Below are positions 50,288 to 59,782 of a DNA stretch of 64,000 bases, in pieces. The stretch is taken from positions 4,402,001 to 4,466,000 of the forward strand of contig NZ_CP160205.1 of NCBI RefSeq assembly GCF_041080815.1, written 5' to 3'. The first letter of the stretch is position 1. Every line of letters begins with the position of its first letter. Under the pieces are notes generated by a model that was given only the letters and a program-made list of their open reading frames with translations, ran no database searches and was not told the DNA's origin. The position numbers and the translations under genes are program-made. This stretch comes from Mucilaginibacter yixingensis. Lineage in GTDB: Bacteria; Bacteroidota; Bacteroidia; Sphingobacteriales; Sphingobacteriaceae.

Positions 50288-51832
50288 TTGTCTACTGCTA
50301 AAAAATTTGCCGGGCAAACCGCTGTGTATGGCTTAAGCACCATTGCCAGTCGGTCGCTCACTTTCATCATGACTTCGGTTTATACCAGGGCCTACGCAAC
50401 GGCAGCCTACGGTATAATTACTATCATGTATAGTTATGTATCTATGACCAATGCTGTACTGACATTTGGCATGGAAACCACGTTCTTCCGCTACCTGAAT
50501 AAGCATAGCGATGATAAGCAACGTGTTTACAACAATGCATTTGCGTCGGTACTGGCAGTAACGCTTCTTTTCCTGTTATTTACGCTACCATTTAGCAACT
50601 ACCTGGCTAGTTTTGTAGATACAAGCAACACCAAACGCATTGCCGAAAAGGGCATTGCCGTACATAGCACCCTGGGCACCACCCATGCAGATTTTCTAAA
50701 ATACATCTACCTGTTTATGGCAACCGTAGTGGTTGACGCCTGGTGTGCCATCCCTTTTGTAAAACTGCGTGCCGATGGCAAGCCCGGCCGGTACGGAGCC
50801 ATCAAGCTAACCAGCGTACTGGTTTTTGTGGCACTCAACCTGATGTTTGTTTATGCAGTACCATTCTGGCTTAACCACAATTATATAGGTGCCGGCTGGA
50901 TTTCGGGCTGGTATACCAAAGGTTGGGTGGGCTATGTTTTTGTATCAGAGCTATCATCCAGCATCATCACCTTATTCTTGCTGCTGCCAGAGTTGTTGAA
51001 AATCCGCTTCAACCTCAATCGTGCTATGCTGGTGCACATGTATGGCTATAGCTGGCCTATATTGATTGCCAACCTGTCTTACCTGGTTAATGAAAACATG
51101 GATAAGATCTTACTGGGCAAACTGCTCCCGGCCAACAGCTTGCGTGACGTAGGTATTTACGGTGCCTGTTGTAAAATAGCAGTGTTTCTTAGTATTTTCA
51201 TCAACGCCTTCAGACTTGGGGCCGAGCCGTTTTTCTTTAACCACGCCAAAAACAAAAATGCAGGCCAAACCTATGCCCGCATTATGGACTACCTGATCAT
51301 AGCCATCACCCTGATATTTGTTGGACTGATAGCCAACATTGAAATACTGAAGTACTTTATTAAAGGCCGTAATGCCACAGAAACCGCGCTTTTCTGGAGC
51401 GGACTGCCCGTTGTACCTCCGCTTATTTTAGGCTATGTGTGCCTGGGGGTTTATATGAATCTTTCGGTGTGGTATAAATTATCAGACCAAACCAAATACG
51501 GTCTTTATATATCGGGCATCGGTGCCTTGGTAACCATTGTGCTCAACGTAATTTTCATTCCCAAGTACAGCTATATGGCATCGGCCTGGGTATCGCTTAC
51601 TGCCTACACGGTCATGATGATCCTCTCTTACATCTGGGGGCAAAAAAACTACCCTATTCCGTACAACCTTAAAAAGAATTTAACGTATATCATTATCTCC
51701 ATTATCCTCGTTTATTTGTCATTCTATGTATTTAAACGTAATATATTTGCAGGCAATACGTTATTGATCCTCTTCGCCGCTTATGCTTTTATAATGGAAG
51801 GGAAACAATTAAAAGCTATCTTTAAAAAATGA
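50288..51832 (+). CDS. Polysaccharide/lipid-linked oligosaccharide flippase (MOP superfamily)
   Basis: 514 residues with about 12-14 transmembrane helices, of the Wzx type in the MATE/MOP superfamily. The start is a TTG (MSTAKKFAGQTAVYGLSTI); the first membrane helix begins at once, so the later in-frame ATG near 50366 would remove it. KTYARIMDYLI-like loops and charged residues in helix 7 (ENMDKILLGKLL) fit. It would flip an undecaprenyl-linked glycan to the periplasm. The stop overlaps dut by 4 nt (ATGA). Confidence 0.8.
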   Translation: MSTAKKFAGQTAVYGLSTIASRSLTFIMTSVYTRAYATAAYGIITIMYSYVSMTNAVLTFGMETTFFRYLNKHSDDKQRVYNNAFASVLAVTLLFLLFTLPFSNYLASFVDTSNTKRIAEKGIAVHSTLGTTHADFLKYIYLFMATVVVDAWCAIPFVKLRADGKPGRYGAIKLTSVLVFVALNLMFVYAVPFWLNHNYIGAGWISGWYTKGWVGYVFVSELSSSIITLFLLLPELLKIRFNLNRAMLVHMYGYSWPILIANLSYLVNENMDKILLGKLLPANSLRDVGIYGACCKIAVFLSIFINAFRLGAEPFFFNHAKNKNAGQTYARIMDYLIIAITLIFVGLIANIEILKYFIKGRNATETALFWSGLPVVPPLILGYVCLGVYMNLSVWYKLSDQTKYGLYISGIGALVTIVLNVIFIPKYSYMASAWVSLTAYTVMMILSYIWGQKNYPIPYNLKKNLTYIIISIILVYLSFYVFKRNIFAGNTLLILFAAYAFIMEGKQLKAIFKK

Positions 51833-52263
51833 CCGTTCGCGTAATAAACAAATCAAAAAATAACCTGCCCGGTTACGAGACCGTGCATGCCGCAGGCATG
51901 GACCTGCGCGCCGATCTGGAAACCAGCATTGTTTTAAAACCTATGCAGCGCAAGCTCATCCCAACCGGCTTGCATATTGAATTGCCAGAGGGCTTTGAAG
52001 CGCAGATCCGTCCGCGCAGCGGCCTGGCATTTAAACATGGCATTGGTATTGTAAACTCCCCGGGCACTATTGATGCCGATTACCGCGGTGAGATCAAAGT
52101 ACTGCTCATTAACCTGGGCGAAGAAGATTTTGAGATAAACACCGGCGACCGTATTGCCCAGATGATTGTGGCCAAATACGAGCGCATTGAGTGGGAACCA
52201 GCCGAAGAGCTAAGCGACACCGTACGCGGCCACGGCGGTTACGGACATACCGGCAAAGCATAA
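51829..52263 (+). CDS. dut: dUTP diphosphatase
   Basis: 144 residues, trimeric dUTPase. The five motifs: motif 1 GMDLRADL, motif 2 IRPRSGLA, motif 3 GTIDADYRGEIKV, motif 4 RIAQMIV, and motif 5 RGHGGYGHTGK. Motif 5 has Tyr in place of the usual Phe. The enzyme hydrolyses dUTP to dUMP and pyrophosphate. It overlaps the flippase gene by 4 nt and is followed by the TPR gene after 3 nt, so all belong to one transcript. Confidence 0.95.
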   Translation: MTVRVINKSKNNLPGYETVHAAGMDLRADLETSIVLKPMQRKLIPTGLHIELPEGFEAQIRPRSGLAFKHGIGIVNSPGTIDADYRGEIKVLLINLGEEDFEINTGDRIAQMIVAKYERIEWEPAEELSDTVRGHGGYGHTGKA

Positions 52264-52266
52264 ATA

Positions 52267-54009
52267 ATGAACCTGAAGCACGCATCGGTTTTAGGGTTGA
52301 TACTGGCGCCCGTGCTGGCCTTTTCGCAGGCTAAGCAACCGGCGGGCAATACGCCTGCGCCAGCAACTCAGGTAAAAGCCCTGAGCCAAACCGATAGCCT
52401 GATGGTTAAACAGTTGTTTTTCTCTGGCCTGCATGAGAAAACGATGGAGAACTTTGACCAGGCTGCCGACTTTTTTAACCGCGTGCTGCAAACCGATGCT
52501 AATAACTCGGCCGCCATGTATGAGCTGGCAGGCCTAAAAAAACTACAAAAAAAAGAAGCCGAAGCCCAGCAACTGCTAGAACGAGCGGTGGCCATCAGCC
52601 CAAACAACGAGTGGTTTTGGATTGCCCTGGCCGATAGCTACGAGAAGACCAATGATCTGGTTAAACTGGAGCTGGTTTTTGATCAGCTGATCCGCATTGA
52701 CCCAGACAAGGCCGATTATTATTTTGATAAAGCCAATGCCTACTACCTGCAAAAGCGGTATGAAGATGCACTGGCCGTTTACGCCAAGCTGGAAGCCGTA
52801 ACCGGCCTGACCGATGATCTGGTGGCCCAGCGCCAAAAGATCTACCTAAAACTCAACAAGGCAGATCAGGCAGCAGCCGAACTGGAAAAATTGATTGCCG
52901 GGAATCCGGGACAAATCAAATACTACCTGCTGTTGGCCGAGATCTATAACTCCAACAAACAGCAAGATAAAGCGCTAAAAACCCTTTTGGATGCCGAAAA
53001 GCTGGACGCCAACAACGGCACCGTGCACCTGGCCCTGGCCGATATTTATCGCGATAAAAAAGATAATGATGCCTGCTTTAATGAGTTGAAGCTGGCTTTT
53101 GCCATCCCCGAACTGGCTGTAGAACAAAAAGTGAGAATCATACTGGGTTATATCCCCAAGTTTCCGGATGCTAATGCCAAAGCCAGCGCATTGGAGCTGA
53201 GCCGGATACTGATTACTGCGCACCCACAAAATGCCAAGGCATTTGCCGTTTATGGCGACATGCTGATGCAAAATGGCCAGTATAAAGAGGCCCGCCCCAT
53301 CTATAAAAAATCCATCGAACTGGATGCCAACATCTACACCGTGCATGAACAGCTGGTGCGTTTGGATCTGGGCGACAACGACGCCAACGCCGCCCTGAAA
53401 GACGGCCAGAACGCGTTGAGCCTTTACCCTAACCAGGCCTGGATGAACTACTTAGTGGGCGTAGCCTATCTGCAGCAAAAGAATTTTGCCAAGGCTATCA
53501 GCTACATCAAAAATGCAACTTCATTAGAACTTCAGGATAAAGACCTACTTTCGCAAAGCTTTTCAACCCTTGGCGATTGTTATCACGAACTGAAGGACGA
53601 CGCAAAGTCAGACGATGCTTATGATAAGGCGCTTACGTATAATCCCGAGAACGTTTACACGTTAAACAATTACGCGTATTATCTGTCGGTAAGAGGACAG
53701 CAACTGGATAAGGCGGCACAAATGTCAAAACGCTCTAACCAATTGCAACCCAACACCCCGTCATTTGAAGATACTTACGCGTGGATACTTTTTAAACAAA
53801 AGAATTATACCGAGGCCCGGGTGTGGATGGAAAAAGCGCTGGCACATGATAAAGAGCACAGCGCAGTGCAGCAGGAACATTACGGCGATATTATGTTTTA
53901 CTTAGGCGATGTTAACGGCGCCGTGGCCAACTGGAAAAAGGCCAAAGAGTACGGCGGACAATCACCTGTATTAGACAGAAAGATCAATGAAAAGCGATAT
54001 ATTGAATAA
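52267..54009 (+). CDS. Tetratricopeptide repeat protein, exported
   Basis: 580 residues: a signal peptide (MNLKHASVLGLILAPVLAFSQ) and about 12 TPR units spanning residues 50-560, for example AAMYELAGLKKLQKKEAEAQQLLERA and NVYTLNNYAYYLSVRG. TPR solenoids bind partner proteins; here, with the DUF4292 lipoprotein coded in the overlapping 3' end, a periplasmic or outer-membrane scaffold is likely. It ends ...KAKEYGGQSPVLDRKINEKRYIE, whose last 23 nt overlap the next gene. Conserved gene order with the envelope genes downstream is inferred. Confidence 0.85.
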   Translation: MNLKHASVLGLILAPVLAFSQAKQPAGNTPAPATQVKALSQTDSLMVKQLFFSGLHEKTMENFDQAADFFNRVLQTDANNSAAMYELAGLKKLQKKEAEAQQLLERAVAISPNNEWFWIALADSYEKTNDLVKLELVFDQLIRIDPDKADYYFDKANAYYLQKRYEDALAVYAKLEAVTGLTDDLVAQRQKIYLKLNKADQAAAELEKLIAGNPGQIKYYLLLAEIYNSNKQQDKALKTLLDAEKLDANNGTVHLALADIYRDKKDNDACFNELKLAFAIPELAVEQKVRIILGYIPKFPDANAKASALELSRILITAHPQNAKAFAVYGDMLMQNGQYKEARPIYKKSIELDANIYTVHEQLVRLDLGDNDANAALKDGQNALSLYPNQAWMNYLVGVAYLQQKNFAKAISYIKNATSLELQDKDLLSQSFSTLGDCYHELKDDAKSDDAYDKALTYNPENVYTLNNYAYYLSVRGQQLDKAAQMSKRSNQLQPNTPSFEDTYAWILFKQKNYTEARVWMEKALAHDKEHSAVQQEHYGDIMFYLGDVNGAVANWKKAKEYGGQSPVLDRKINEKRYIE

Positions 54010-54799
54010 ACTGGCAATCGGCACAGCCCTAATGGCTTTGACCGCCTGCCACACACATAAACAAGTTGCCGCCACGCCGGGCGAGGGGGCAACCATATCG
54101 TCGCCAGAGCGGGCAGCGGCAAAGCCGGCGCGCAATATGGCGAATGAAAAATTGGCCGCCATACGTGCAAAACAGGTTAACTTTACCACGTTTAGCGCCA
54201 AGGCCAAAACCCGGTTGAGTATTGATGGCAACGGCAATGATGTAACGTTGAACATCCGCATTCAGCACGATAAAAAGATCTGGGTATCTGTTACCGCACT
54301 GCTGGGCATTGAAGTGGCCCGCACGGTAATTACGCCAGATAGTATTTGGGTGTTAAATCGCCTGCAGAGCAATTACATGCGTAAACCTTTCGGCTACATT
54401 TACAAGTATGCGCCGCAGCAGGTAAACTATAAAACCATTGAAAGCCTGTTAACCGGCAACGCGGTGCCAGAGCTATTGAAAGATGGCTCAACCGTGGGTA
54501 ATGATGGCGCCAACACGGTGGTAACCGGCAACCTGGCCGACTTGGTGTATAAACTCATCGTAGGGCCAGATTTTAAGGTGAGCCAAACCAGCTTGACCAA
54601 CCAGGCGGCACAAACCCTGCAGGTAAGCAACAGCGCGTTTATACAGGCCGAAGGACGGGTAGTGCCATCGCAAATTGATATTGCGTCGGCAGCGGGTACT
54701 AAAAAGGCAAATATCAGCCTGCATTATAACAACGCTGATTTTGACCAGGTGCTGGATTTTCCGTTCAGCGTACCAGATCGTTTTCAAATGGTTAACTGA
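53987..54799 (+). CDS. DUF4292 lipoprotein
   Basis: 270 residues with a lipobox LTAC (C21) after a short hydrophobic leader, so an acylated envelope protein. The mature part is beta-rich: VNFTTFSAKAKTRLSI, KKIWVSVTALLGIEVARTVITPDSIWVLNR, then YKTIESLLTGNAVPEL, characteristic of DUF4292, which I recall as having a LolA/LolB-like fold predicted. It begins inside the TPR gene (23-nt overlap), and the EnvC-like gene begins 15 nt after it. Likely role: outer membrane lipoprotein or lipid trafficking; unproven. Confidence 0.82.
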   Translation: MKSDILNKLAIGTALMALTACHTHKQVAATPGEGATISSPERAAAKPARNMANEKLAAIRAKQVNFTTFSAKAKTRLSIDGNGNDVTLNIRIQHDKKIWVSVTALLGIEVARTVITPDSIWVLNRLQSNYMRKPFGYIYKYAPQQVNYKTIESLLTGNAVPELLKDGSTVGNDGANTVVTGNLADLVYKLIVGPDFKVSQTSLTNQAAQTLQVSNSAFIQAEGRVVPSQIDIASAAGTKKANISLHYNNADFDQVLDFPFSVPDRFQMVN

Positions 54800-54814
54800 G
54801 ATTGATTGTAACTG

Positions 54815-56104
54815 ATGAAATTTATAAAGATATTTTTACTGCTTGTTTTAGTGATCTCGGCATTGGGTGCGTCGGCCCAGAGCAGCGATGAATTAAAACG
54901 CCGCCGCGAAAAACTAAACCAGGAGCTGGAAGAACTGAACCGCCAGGCCGACCAGATTTCAAAAGATAAACGCACCAACCTTAAACAGCTCAGCATTCTT
55001 AAGGCACAAATTAACCTGCGTACAGAAAAAATTGGTGGCATTAACAAAGAGATTGGCTTACTGGACAACCAGATTACGCAAAACCACAACTCGGTTAGCA
55101 ATTTGCAAAAACAGCTCAACCAGTTAAAAAAAGAATATGCGGCTATGGTATTGTTTGCTTATCATAACAAAAGCCAGTACAACAAAATGATGTTTGTATT
55201 TGCCGCCAGTGATTTTAACCAGGCTTACAAACGACTGAAATACTTGCAGCAGTTTGGCACTTATCGCGAGCGCCAGGCCAACGCCATTACTGAAACGCAA
55301 AATGATCTGCATGTAAAGATCAATCAGTTGGATCAGTCTAAAAAAGAAAAAAGCAACCTGTTGCAAGATCAGGAGAAAGAAAAAGCCAACCTGGGTAAAG
55401 AAAAAAATGACGAGCAGGATGTTATTGCCGGTTTGAGCCGTCAACAAGGGCAGATCAAACAGCAGCAGTTAGAAAAGCAGCGCAATATTATGCGCCTCAA
55501 CTCGCAGATTACCGCAGCCATCCGTCGTGAGGTAGAAGCTGCACGCCGCCGGGCCGAAGAAGAGGCACGCCGCCGCGAGGCAGCAGAAGCGGCTAAAGCC
55601 AAGGCCGAAGGTCGGGCACCGGTAGTGGTGACTAAAAAAATCACCAGTTCATCAACTACTCGCGAGGTTTTGAACGCCACCCCAGAAGCCGCCCGTTTGT
55701 CTAACGACTTTCTGGGCAATAAAGGCCGCCTGCCCTGGCCGGTAGCCAACAGCGGTGGTGTAGTGCAAGGCTTCGGTCGTTACAGCACTGGTGGTATTAC
55801 TAATGACAACAAGGGCATTGATATCCGCACCAGCGAAGGTGCATCTGTACGTGCCGTGTTTGATGGCGAAGTAAACAGCGTAACCAACATTGGCGGCACG
55901 TATGTAGTGCTGATCAGGCATGGTGAGTTCTTTACCGTTTACAGTAACCTGCGCTCGGTAAGTGTATCAAAAGGCCAAAAGGTAGAAGCCAAGCAAACGG
56001 TGGGATCTGTAGCGCAAGATCCGGCATCGGGCATGCCTGTTGCGCACTTTGAATTATGGCGCGGCAGCGACGCGGTGAACCCGTCTGCATGGCTGGCAAA
56101 TTAA
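54815..56104 (+). CDS. EnvC-like murein hydrolase activator, degenerate LytM domain
   Basis: 429 residues: a signal peptide (MKFIKIFLLLVLVISALGASAQ), a long coiled coil (25-265: RRREKLNQELEELNRQADQ and so on, with a KQQQLEKQRN second helix), and a C-terminal M23/LytM domain (about 305-429). Metal-ligand positions: D336 and H411 present, but the first His is N332 (NKGID), the YxHL His is N378 (YSNL), and the HxH first His is V409 (VAHFE). This is a non-catalytic LytM as in EnvC/NlpD, which activates amidases. No ftsEX genes adjacent. Confidence 0.85.
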   Translation: MKFIKIFLLLVLVISALGASAQSSDELKRRREKLNQELEELNRQADQISKDKRTNLKQLSILKAQINLRTEKIGGINKEIGLLDNQITQNHNSVSNLQKQLNQLKKEYAAMVLFAYHNKSQYNKMMFVFAASDFNQAYKRLKYLQQFGTYRERQANAITETQNDLHVKINQLDQSKKEKSNLLQDQEKEKANLGKEKNDEQDVIAGLSRQQGQIKQQQLEKQRNIMRLNSQITAAIRREVEAARRRAEEEARRREAAEAAKAKAEGRAPVVVTKKITSSSTTREVLNATPEAARLSNDFLGNKGRLPWPVANSGGVVQGFGRYSTGGITNDNKGIDIRTSEGASVRAVFDGEVNSVTNIGGTYVVLIRHGEFFTVYSNLRSVSVSKGQKVEAKQTVGSVAQDPASGMPVAHFELWRGSDAVNPSAWLAN

Positions 56105-56131
56105 TTTGAGCTTTGTAAATTTTAAATTATC

Positions 56132-56139
56132 TATATTTG
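56132..56139 (+). promoter_or_regulatory. -7 box TATATTTG upstream of the tat pair
   Basis: TATATTTG 20 nt before the first tatA ATG. Confidence 0.5.
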
Positions 56140-56158
56140 TAACTTTAATTGGATTAAG

Positions 56159-56590
56159 ATGTTAGCATTTCTGAACATCGGCACGCCGGAGTTGATTTTG
56201 ATATTGTTTGTTGCCCTGATGCTTTTCGGAGGTGAAAAATTACCAGGACTTGCCCGCACACTAGGTAAAGGCATTCGTGATTTTAAAGATGCCTCTGAAG
56301 GCGTAAAGCGCGAGATCAATAATCAGATCTATAACTTCGAAGAAAAAACGCCAGAGCCGGCAAAAACTGAAACACCAGCAGAACCGGCAACTCCTCCTGT
56401 AGCTGAAACACCGGCAACAGAAACCAAAGAAGAAAAACCGGCTCCAAAGCCAATTGTTGTTGATACCACACCGGTTGAAGGCACAATGCAATATGGTGGT
56501 TACAGCCACCCTGCTGCAGAAGAAAAGCCAAGAGAAACCGACATTGACAAACTGGCTAACGAAGCGAATTCAATACACCCGAATAAATAA
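56159..56590 (+). CDS. Twin-arginine translocase TatA/TatE family protein, long form
   Basis: 143 residues. The N-terminal helix (IGTPELILILFVALMLFGGEKLPGLARTLGKGIRDFKDA) and amphipathic helix are the TatA signature, with FGGEKLPG as hinge. The C-terminal 90 residues form a Pro/Glu/Thr-rich tail (PAKTETPAEPATPPVAET), unusual for TatA. It oligomerises in the inner membrane to move folded proteins. Another TatA gene follows; tatC is elsewhere. Confidence 0.88.
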   Translation: MLAFLNIGTPELILILFVALMLFGGEKLPGLARTLGKGIRDFKDASEGVKREINNQIYNFEEKTPEPAKTETPAEPATPPVAETPATETKEEKPAPKPIVVDTTPVEGTMQYGGYSHPAAEEKPRETDIDKLANEANSIHPNK

Positions 56591-56615
56591 ATTTACATTT
56601 TAAACAATAGGAATC

Positions 56616-56777
56616 ATGGGATTAGGCGCACCAGAGATCATTCTGATCATCATCGCAATTTTATTACTGTTTGGCGGTAAAAAAATTCCTGAATTAATGA
56701 AAGGCCTAGGTAAAGGCGTTAAAGAATTCAAGGATGCTCAGAACGGCGAGCACTCTTCAACTTCTGACAAGGAGTAA
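56616..56777 (+). CDS. tatA: Twin-arginine translocase TatA/TatE family protein, short form
   Basis: 53 residues (MGLGAPEIILIIIAILLLFG..., then KKIPELMKGLGKGVKEFKDA and GEHSSTSDKE). A canonical minimal TatA: the membrane helix, FGGKKIPEL hinge and amphipathic helix. It begins 25 nt after the longer TatA and both end before a terminator, so they form a two-gene operon. Two TatA-like proteins could differ in cargo or one may act as TatB-like. Confidence 0.88.
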   Translation: MGLGAPEIILIIIAILLLFGGKKIPELMKGLGKGVKEFKDAQNGEHSSTSDKE

Positions 56778-56825
56778 TACATGCCCGTACGGGCTGTAAC
56801 AATCCTTACCTCATTACAGATATTT

Positions 56826-56872
56826 AAACTTATCTGCTGACAATTTGCTTTGTCAACGGATAAGTTTTTTTA
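56826..56872 (+). terminator. Terminator of the tat pair
   Basis: AAACTTATC TGCTGACAATT paired with TTGTCAAC GGATAAGTTTTTTTA. The T-run ends 12 nt before the gatA start. Confidence 0.75.
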
Positions 56873-56883
56873 TTTTAGCGGCT

Positions 56884-58314
56884 ATGCTGAAAAACTATAC
56901 TTCTTTGGTAGACATCACTGCTGAACTGCAAAGCGGAAAACGCACTGTGGAAGGCATGGTTAACGCCTTTTTGCAGCGCATTGAGCAATATGCCCATCTT
57001 AACGCCTTTAATGAGGTTTTTGCTGATGAAGCCGTTGTACGCGCCAAAGAAGTTGATGCCCGGATTAAAGATGGCACCGCCGGCAAACTGGCCGGTATGG
57101 TGATTGCCATTAAAGATAATATTTGCTACAAAGGACACGGTGTTACCGCGTCGTCAAAAATACTGGATGGATTTGTATCCATCTACTCTTCCACCATTGT
57201 AGAGCGTTTGCTGGCGCAGGACGCCGTAATTATCGGTCGCTGCAATTGCGATGAGTTTGCCATGGGCGGCTCAAACGAAAACTCCTACTTCGGTCCTGTA
57301 AAAAACTTTGCCGATGAAACCCGTGTTGCGGGTGGCTCATCGGGCGGCTCGGCCGTGGCTGTGCAGGCTGGCTTGTGTCATGCCGCTATCGGTACAGATA
57401 CCGGCGGTTCGGTGCGTCAACCGGCTGCGTTTTGCGGCGCAGTTGGTTTAAAACCAACTTACGGTCGTATTTCCCGCCACGGTATTATTGCATATGGTTC
57501 TTCACTGGATCAGGTGGGACCAATCACCCGCTCTGTTAGCGACGCAGCCCTTTTACTAGAAGTAATGGCCGGACCGGATGATTTTGACAGCACCGCGCTG
57601 CAACAACCATTAGAACAGCTCAATCTGAAAGCTGATGGCTCGCCAAAACGCATTGCCTATATTAAAGAAGCCTTAGAGAGCGACGGTACCGATGCCGAGG
57701 TGAAAGCCATGCTGCGCAACACCATCGAAAAGTTGAACGCCGAGGGCCACACCGTGGAGCCGGTTACTTTTGAATATATTGATTACCTGGTACCTACCTA
57801 TTATATCCTGGCTACCGCAGAGGCATCAAGCAACCTGGCCCGCTATGATGGCGTGCACTACGGTTACCGCAGCCCGGACGCTACCGACTTGACCAGCACC
57901 TACAAGCTTTCACGTTCTGAAGGTTTTGGTAAAGAGGTAAAACGCCGCATTATGCTGGGCACCTTTGTATTAAGCGCCGGCTATTATGATGCTTATTACG
58001 CTAAGGCCCAAAAAGTTCGCCGGTTGATTCAGCAGCGTACAGTGGAGATACTGCAGCAGTATGATTTTATTATGTTGCCTACGGCTCCTGAGCCCGCATT
58101 TAAACTGGGGATTGAAGAAAAAGATCCTGTGGTAAGCTACCTTCATGATATTTTTACCGTACAGGCATCACTGGCCGGAGTACCTGCAATTTCTTTACCG
58201 GCAGGCAATAACACCCAGGGTTTACCGTTAGCTATACAGCTGCTCGCCAATCACTGCGGCGAGGCGCAACTGTTAAATTTCTCCGATTATCTTTTGAATT
58301 TAATTTCAAATTAA
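56884..58314 (+). CDS. gatA: Asp-tRNA(Asn)/Glu-tRNA(Gln) amidotransferase subunit A
   Basis: 476 residues from ATG (MLKNYTSLVDITAELQSGK); a TTG upstream lies in the terminator stem region and is not used. The amidase-signature triad is K77 (VIAIKDNI), S152 (cis-Ser in AGGSSGGSAVAV) and S176 (nucleophile in TDTGGSVRQPA). It supplies ammonia from glutamine to GatB. gatB and gatC are not in the window. A cysteine-rich segment IGRCNCDEFAMGGSNE precedes. Confidence 0.95.
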   Translation: MLKNYTSLVDITAELQSGKRTVEGMVNAFLQRIEQYAHLNAFNEVFADEAVVRAKEVDARIKDGTAGKLAGMVIAIKDNICYKGHGVTASSKILDGFVSIYSSTIVERLLAQDAVIIGRCNCDEFAMGGSNENSYFGPVKNFADETRVAGGSSGGSAVAVQAGLCHAAIGTDTGGSVRQPAAFCGAVGLKPTYGRISRHGIIAYGSSLDQVGPITRSVSDAALLLEVMAGPDDFDSTALQQPLEQLNLKADGSPKRIAYIKEALESDGTDAEVKAMLRNTIEKLNAEGHTVEPVTFEYIDYLVPTYYILATAEASSNLARYDGVHYGYRSPDATDLTSTYKLSRSEGFGKEVKRRIMLGTFVLSAGYYDAYYAKAQKVRRLIQQRTVEILQQYDFIMLPTAPEPAFKLGIEEKDPVVSYLHDIFTVQASLAGVPAISLPAGNNTQGLPLAIQLLANHCGEAQLLNFSDYLLNLISN

Positions 58315-58369
58315 TAATTTAGTGATTTACTTAACGTTATACGCGCTAACTACAACCACTGTTTAAATA

Positions 58370-59764
58370 ATGAAAAGACTATTTACGTTTGTAATTTGCC
58401 TTGCATTATCACAACTCACCAAAGCTAACCCGCTAACTCACGGCCTTCCGGCCGACTCAGGCGCTAACGCCGCCGCCAGACGCGACACCTCGCTGGTACC
58501 GGTAGTTGAACCTGTTAGGGTTACTTCGTTTAACACCCCACTTTTTCAGCGCAGGCTGGATTCGGTGCAGAAAGAAGTTCCGCTGAACTATAACGAAATT
58601 GTACAAAGCTACATTGATATTTATACCTCATCTGGCCGCCGTGGCGAGATAGGCAAGATCATTGGCTTGTCTAAATATTACTTCCCTATTTACGAGAAGG
58701 CTTTCCGCGAGGCGGGCATTCCGGAAGAGATCAAATTCCTCTCCATAGTTGAATCGGCCTTGAACCCTAACGCGGTTTCGCGCGTGGGCGCTACTGGCCC
58801 GTGGCAGTTTATGGCTGCTACAGGCAAAGTATTCGGTCTAAGTATTGACGATTACGTTGATGACCGCCGCGACCCGATCAAGGCCAGCTACGCAGCGGCA
58901 GCTTACCTGAAAGACGCCTATCAAGAGTTTGGCGACTGGCTTTTAGCCATTGCCAGCTACAACTGCGGCAAAAGCAGCGTAGAGCGTGCTATCGATCGCT
59001 CTGGTGGTGCAACCGATTTCTGGTCTATCCGCCCTTACCTGCCTACCGAAACCCGTGGTTATGTACCTGCTTACATAGCCATGGCCTACGTAATGAATTA
59101 TTTTAATCGCCATAACATCGCACCGCAACCATCGGGCATGTGCAACAAGGCAGATACCATTGTGGTTGATCACATGGTGTCACTCAGCAACATTTCACAC
59201 CTGTTGCAGATTGATGACCGAAGCCTGTTTGTACTCAACCCTTCATACACCCGTGGCATTATTAACGGCACCGCCAGATCGCCACGCCGCATGGTTTTGC
59301 CAGAAGTAGCGCCTGATAAATATGCCGCCCTGTATGATGCATTAAATGGCGACCTTGGCAAAGTGCCAACGGTACAGCACATCAGCTATGTTGCACCAGC
59401 TAAAGAGAAAGAAGAAAGCACCGAGACACCAACCTTCCACAAAGTGCGCCGCGGTGAAACCCTGGCCCGCATTGCAGACCGTTACGGTATTGAGCTGCAA
59501 GACCTCAAAGCCTGGAACCACATCCGCACCCGAACGGTACCTACCGGCACCCGTCTGCGTTTAACCGAACCGGCCGGCAGTCGTGAAGAAGTAGCTTCGG
59601 CAAAAATCGCCTCCAAATCGCTTACTTACACTGTACGCCAGGGCGATACTTTATCTGGTGTTGCCGAGAAGTTTGAGGCTAACATTGAGCGTATCAGAGA
59701 AGTTAATAATCTCAAGAACGATGAGCTGCAACCAGGCATGACCTTGAAGATTACTAAAAGCTAA
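58370..59764 (+). CDS. Lytic transglycosylase with two LysM domains (MltD-like)
   Basis: 464 residues: signal peptide (MKRLFTFVICLALSQLTKA), an SLT catalytic domain (about 95-290) with E128 in LSIVESALNPNAVS and GATGPWQFMAATG, AIASYNCG and YVPAYIAM, then two LysM domains (about 356-400 and 418-464: KVRRGETLARIADRYGIELQ and YTVRQGDTLSGVAEKFEAN). It cleaves glycan strands of murein to 1,6-anhydroMurNAc ends, which AnmK recycles. Periplasmic or outer membrane linked. Terminated by a strong hairpin. Confidence 0.93.
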   Translation: MKRLFTFVICLALSQLTKANPLTHGLPADSGANAAARRDTSLVPVVEPVRVTSFNTPLFQRRLDSVQKEVPLNYNEIVQSYIDIYTSSGRRGEIGKIIGLSKYYFPIYEKAFREAGIPEEIKFLSIVESALNPNAVSRVGATGPWQFMAATGKVFGLSIDDYVDDRRDPIKASYAAAAYLKDAYQEFGDWLLAIASYNCGKSSVERAIDRSGGATDFWSIRPYLPTETRGYVPAYIAMAYVMNYFNRHNIAPQPSGMCNKADTIVVDHMVSLSNISHLLQIDDRSLFVLNPSYTRGIINGTARSPRRMVLPEVAPDKYAALYDALNGDLGKVPTVQHISYVAPAKEKEESTETPTFHKVRRGETLARIADRYGIELQDLKAWNHIRTRTVPTGTRLRLTEPAGSREEVASAKIASKSLTYTVRQGDTLSGVAEKFEANIERIREVNNLKNDELQPGMTLKITKS

Positions 59765-59782
59765 CGTAAAAGATATTTATAT

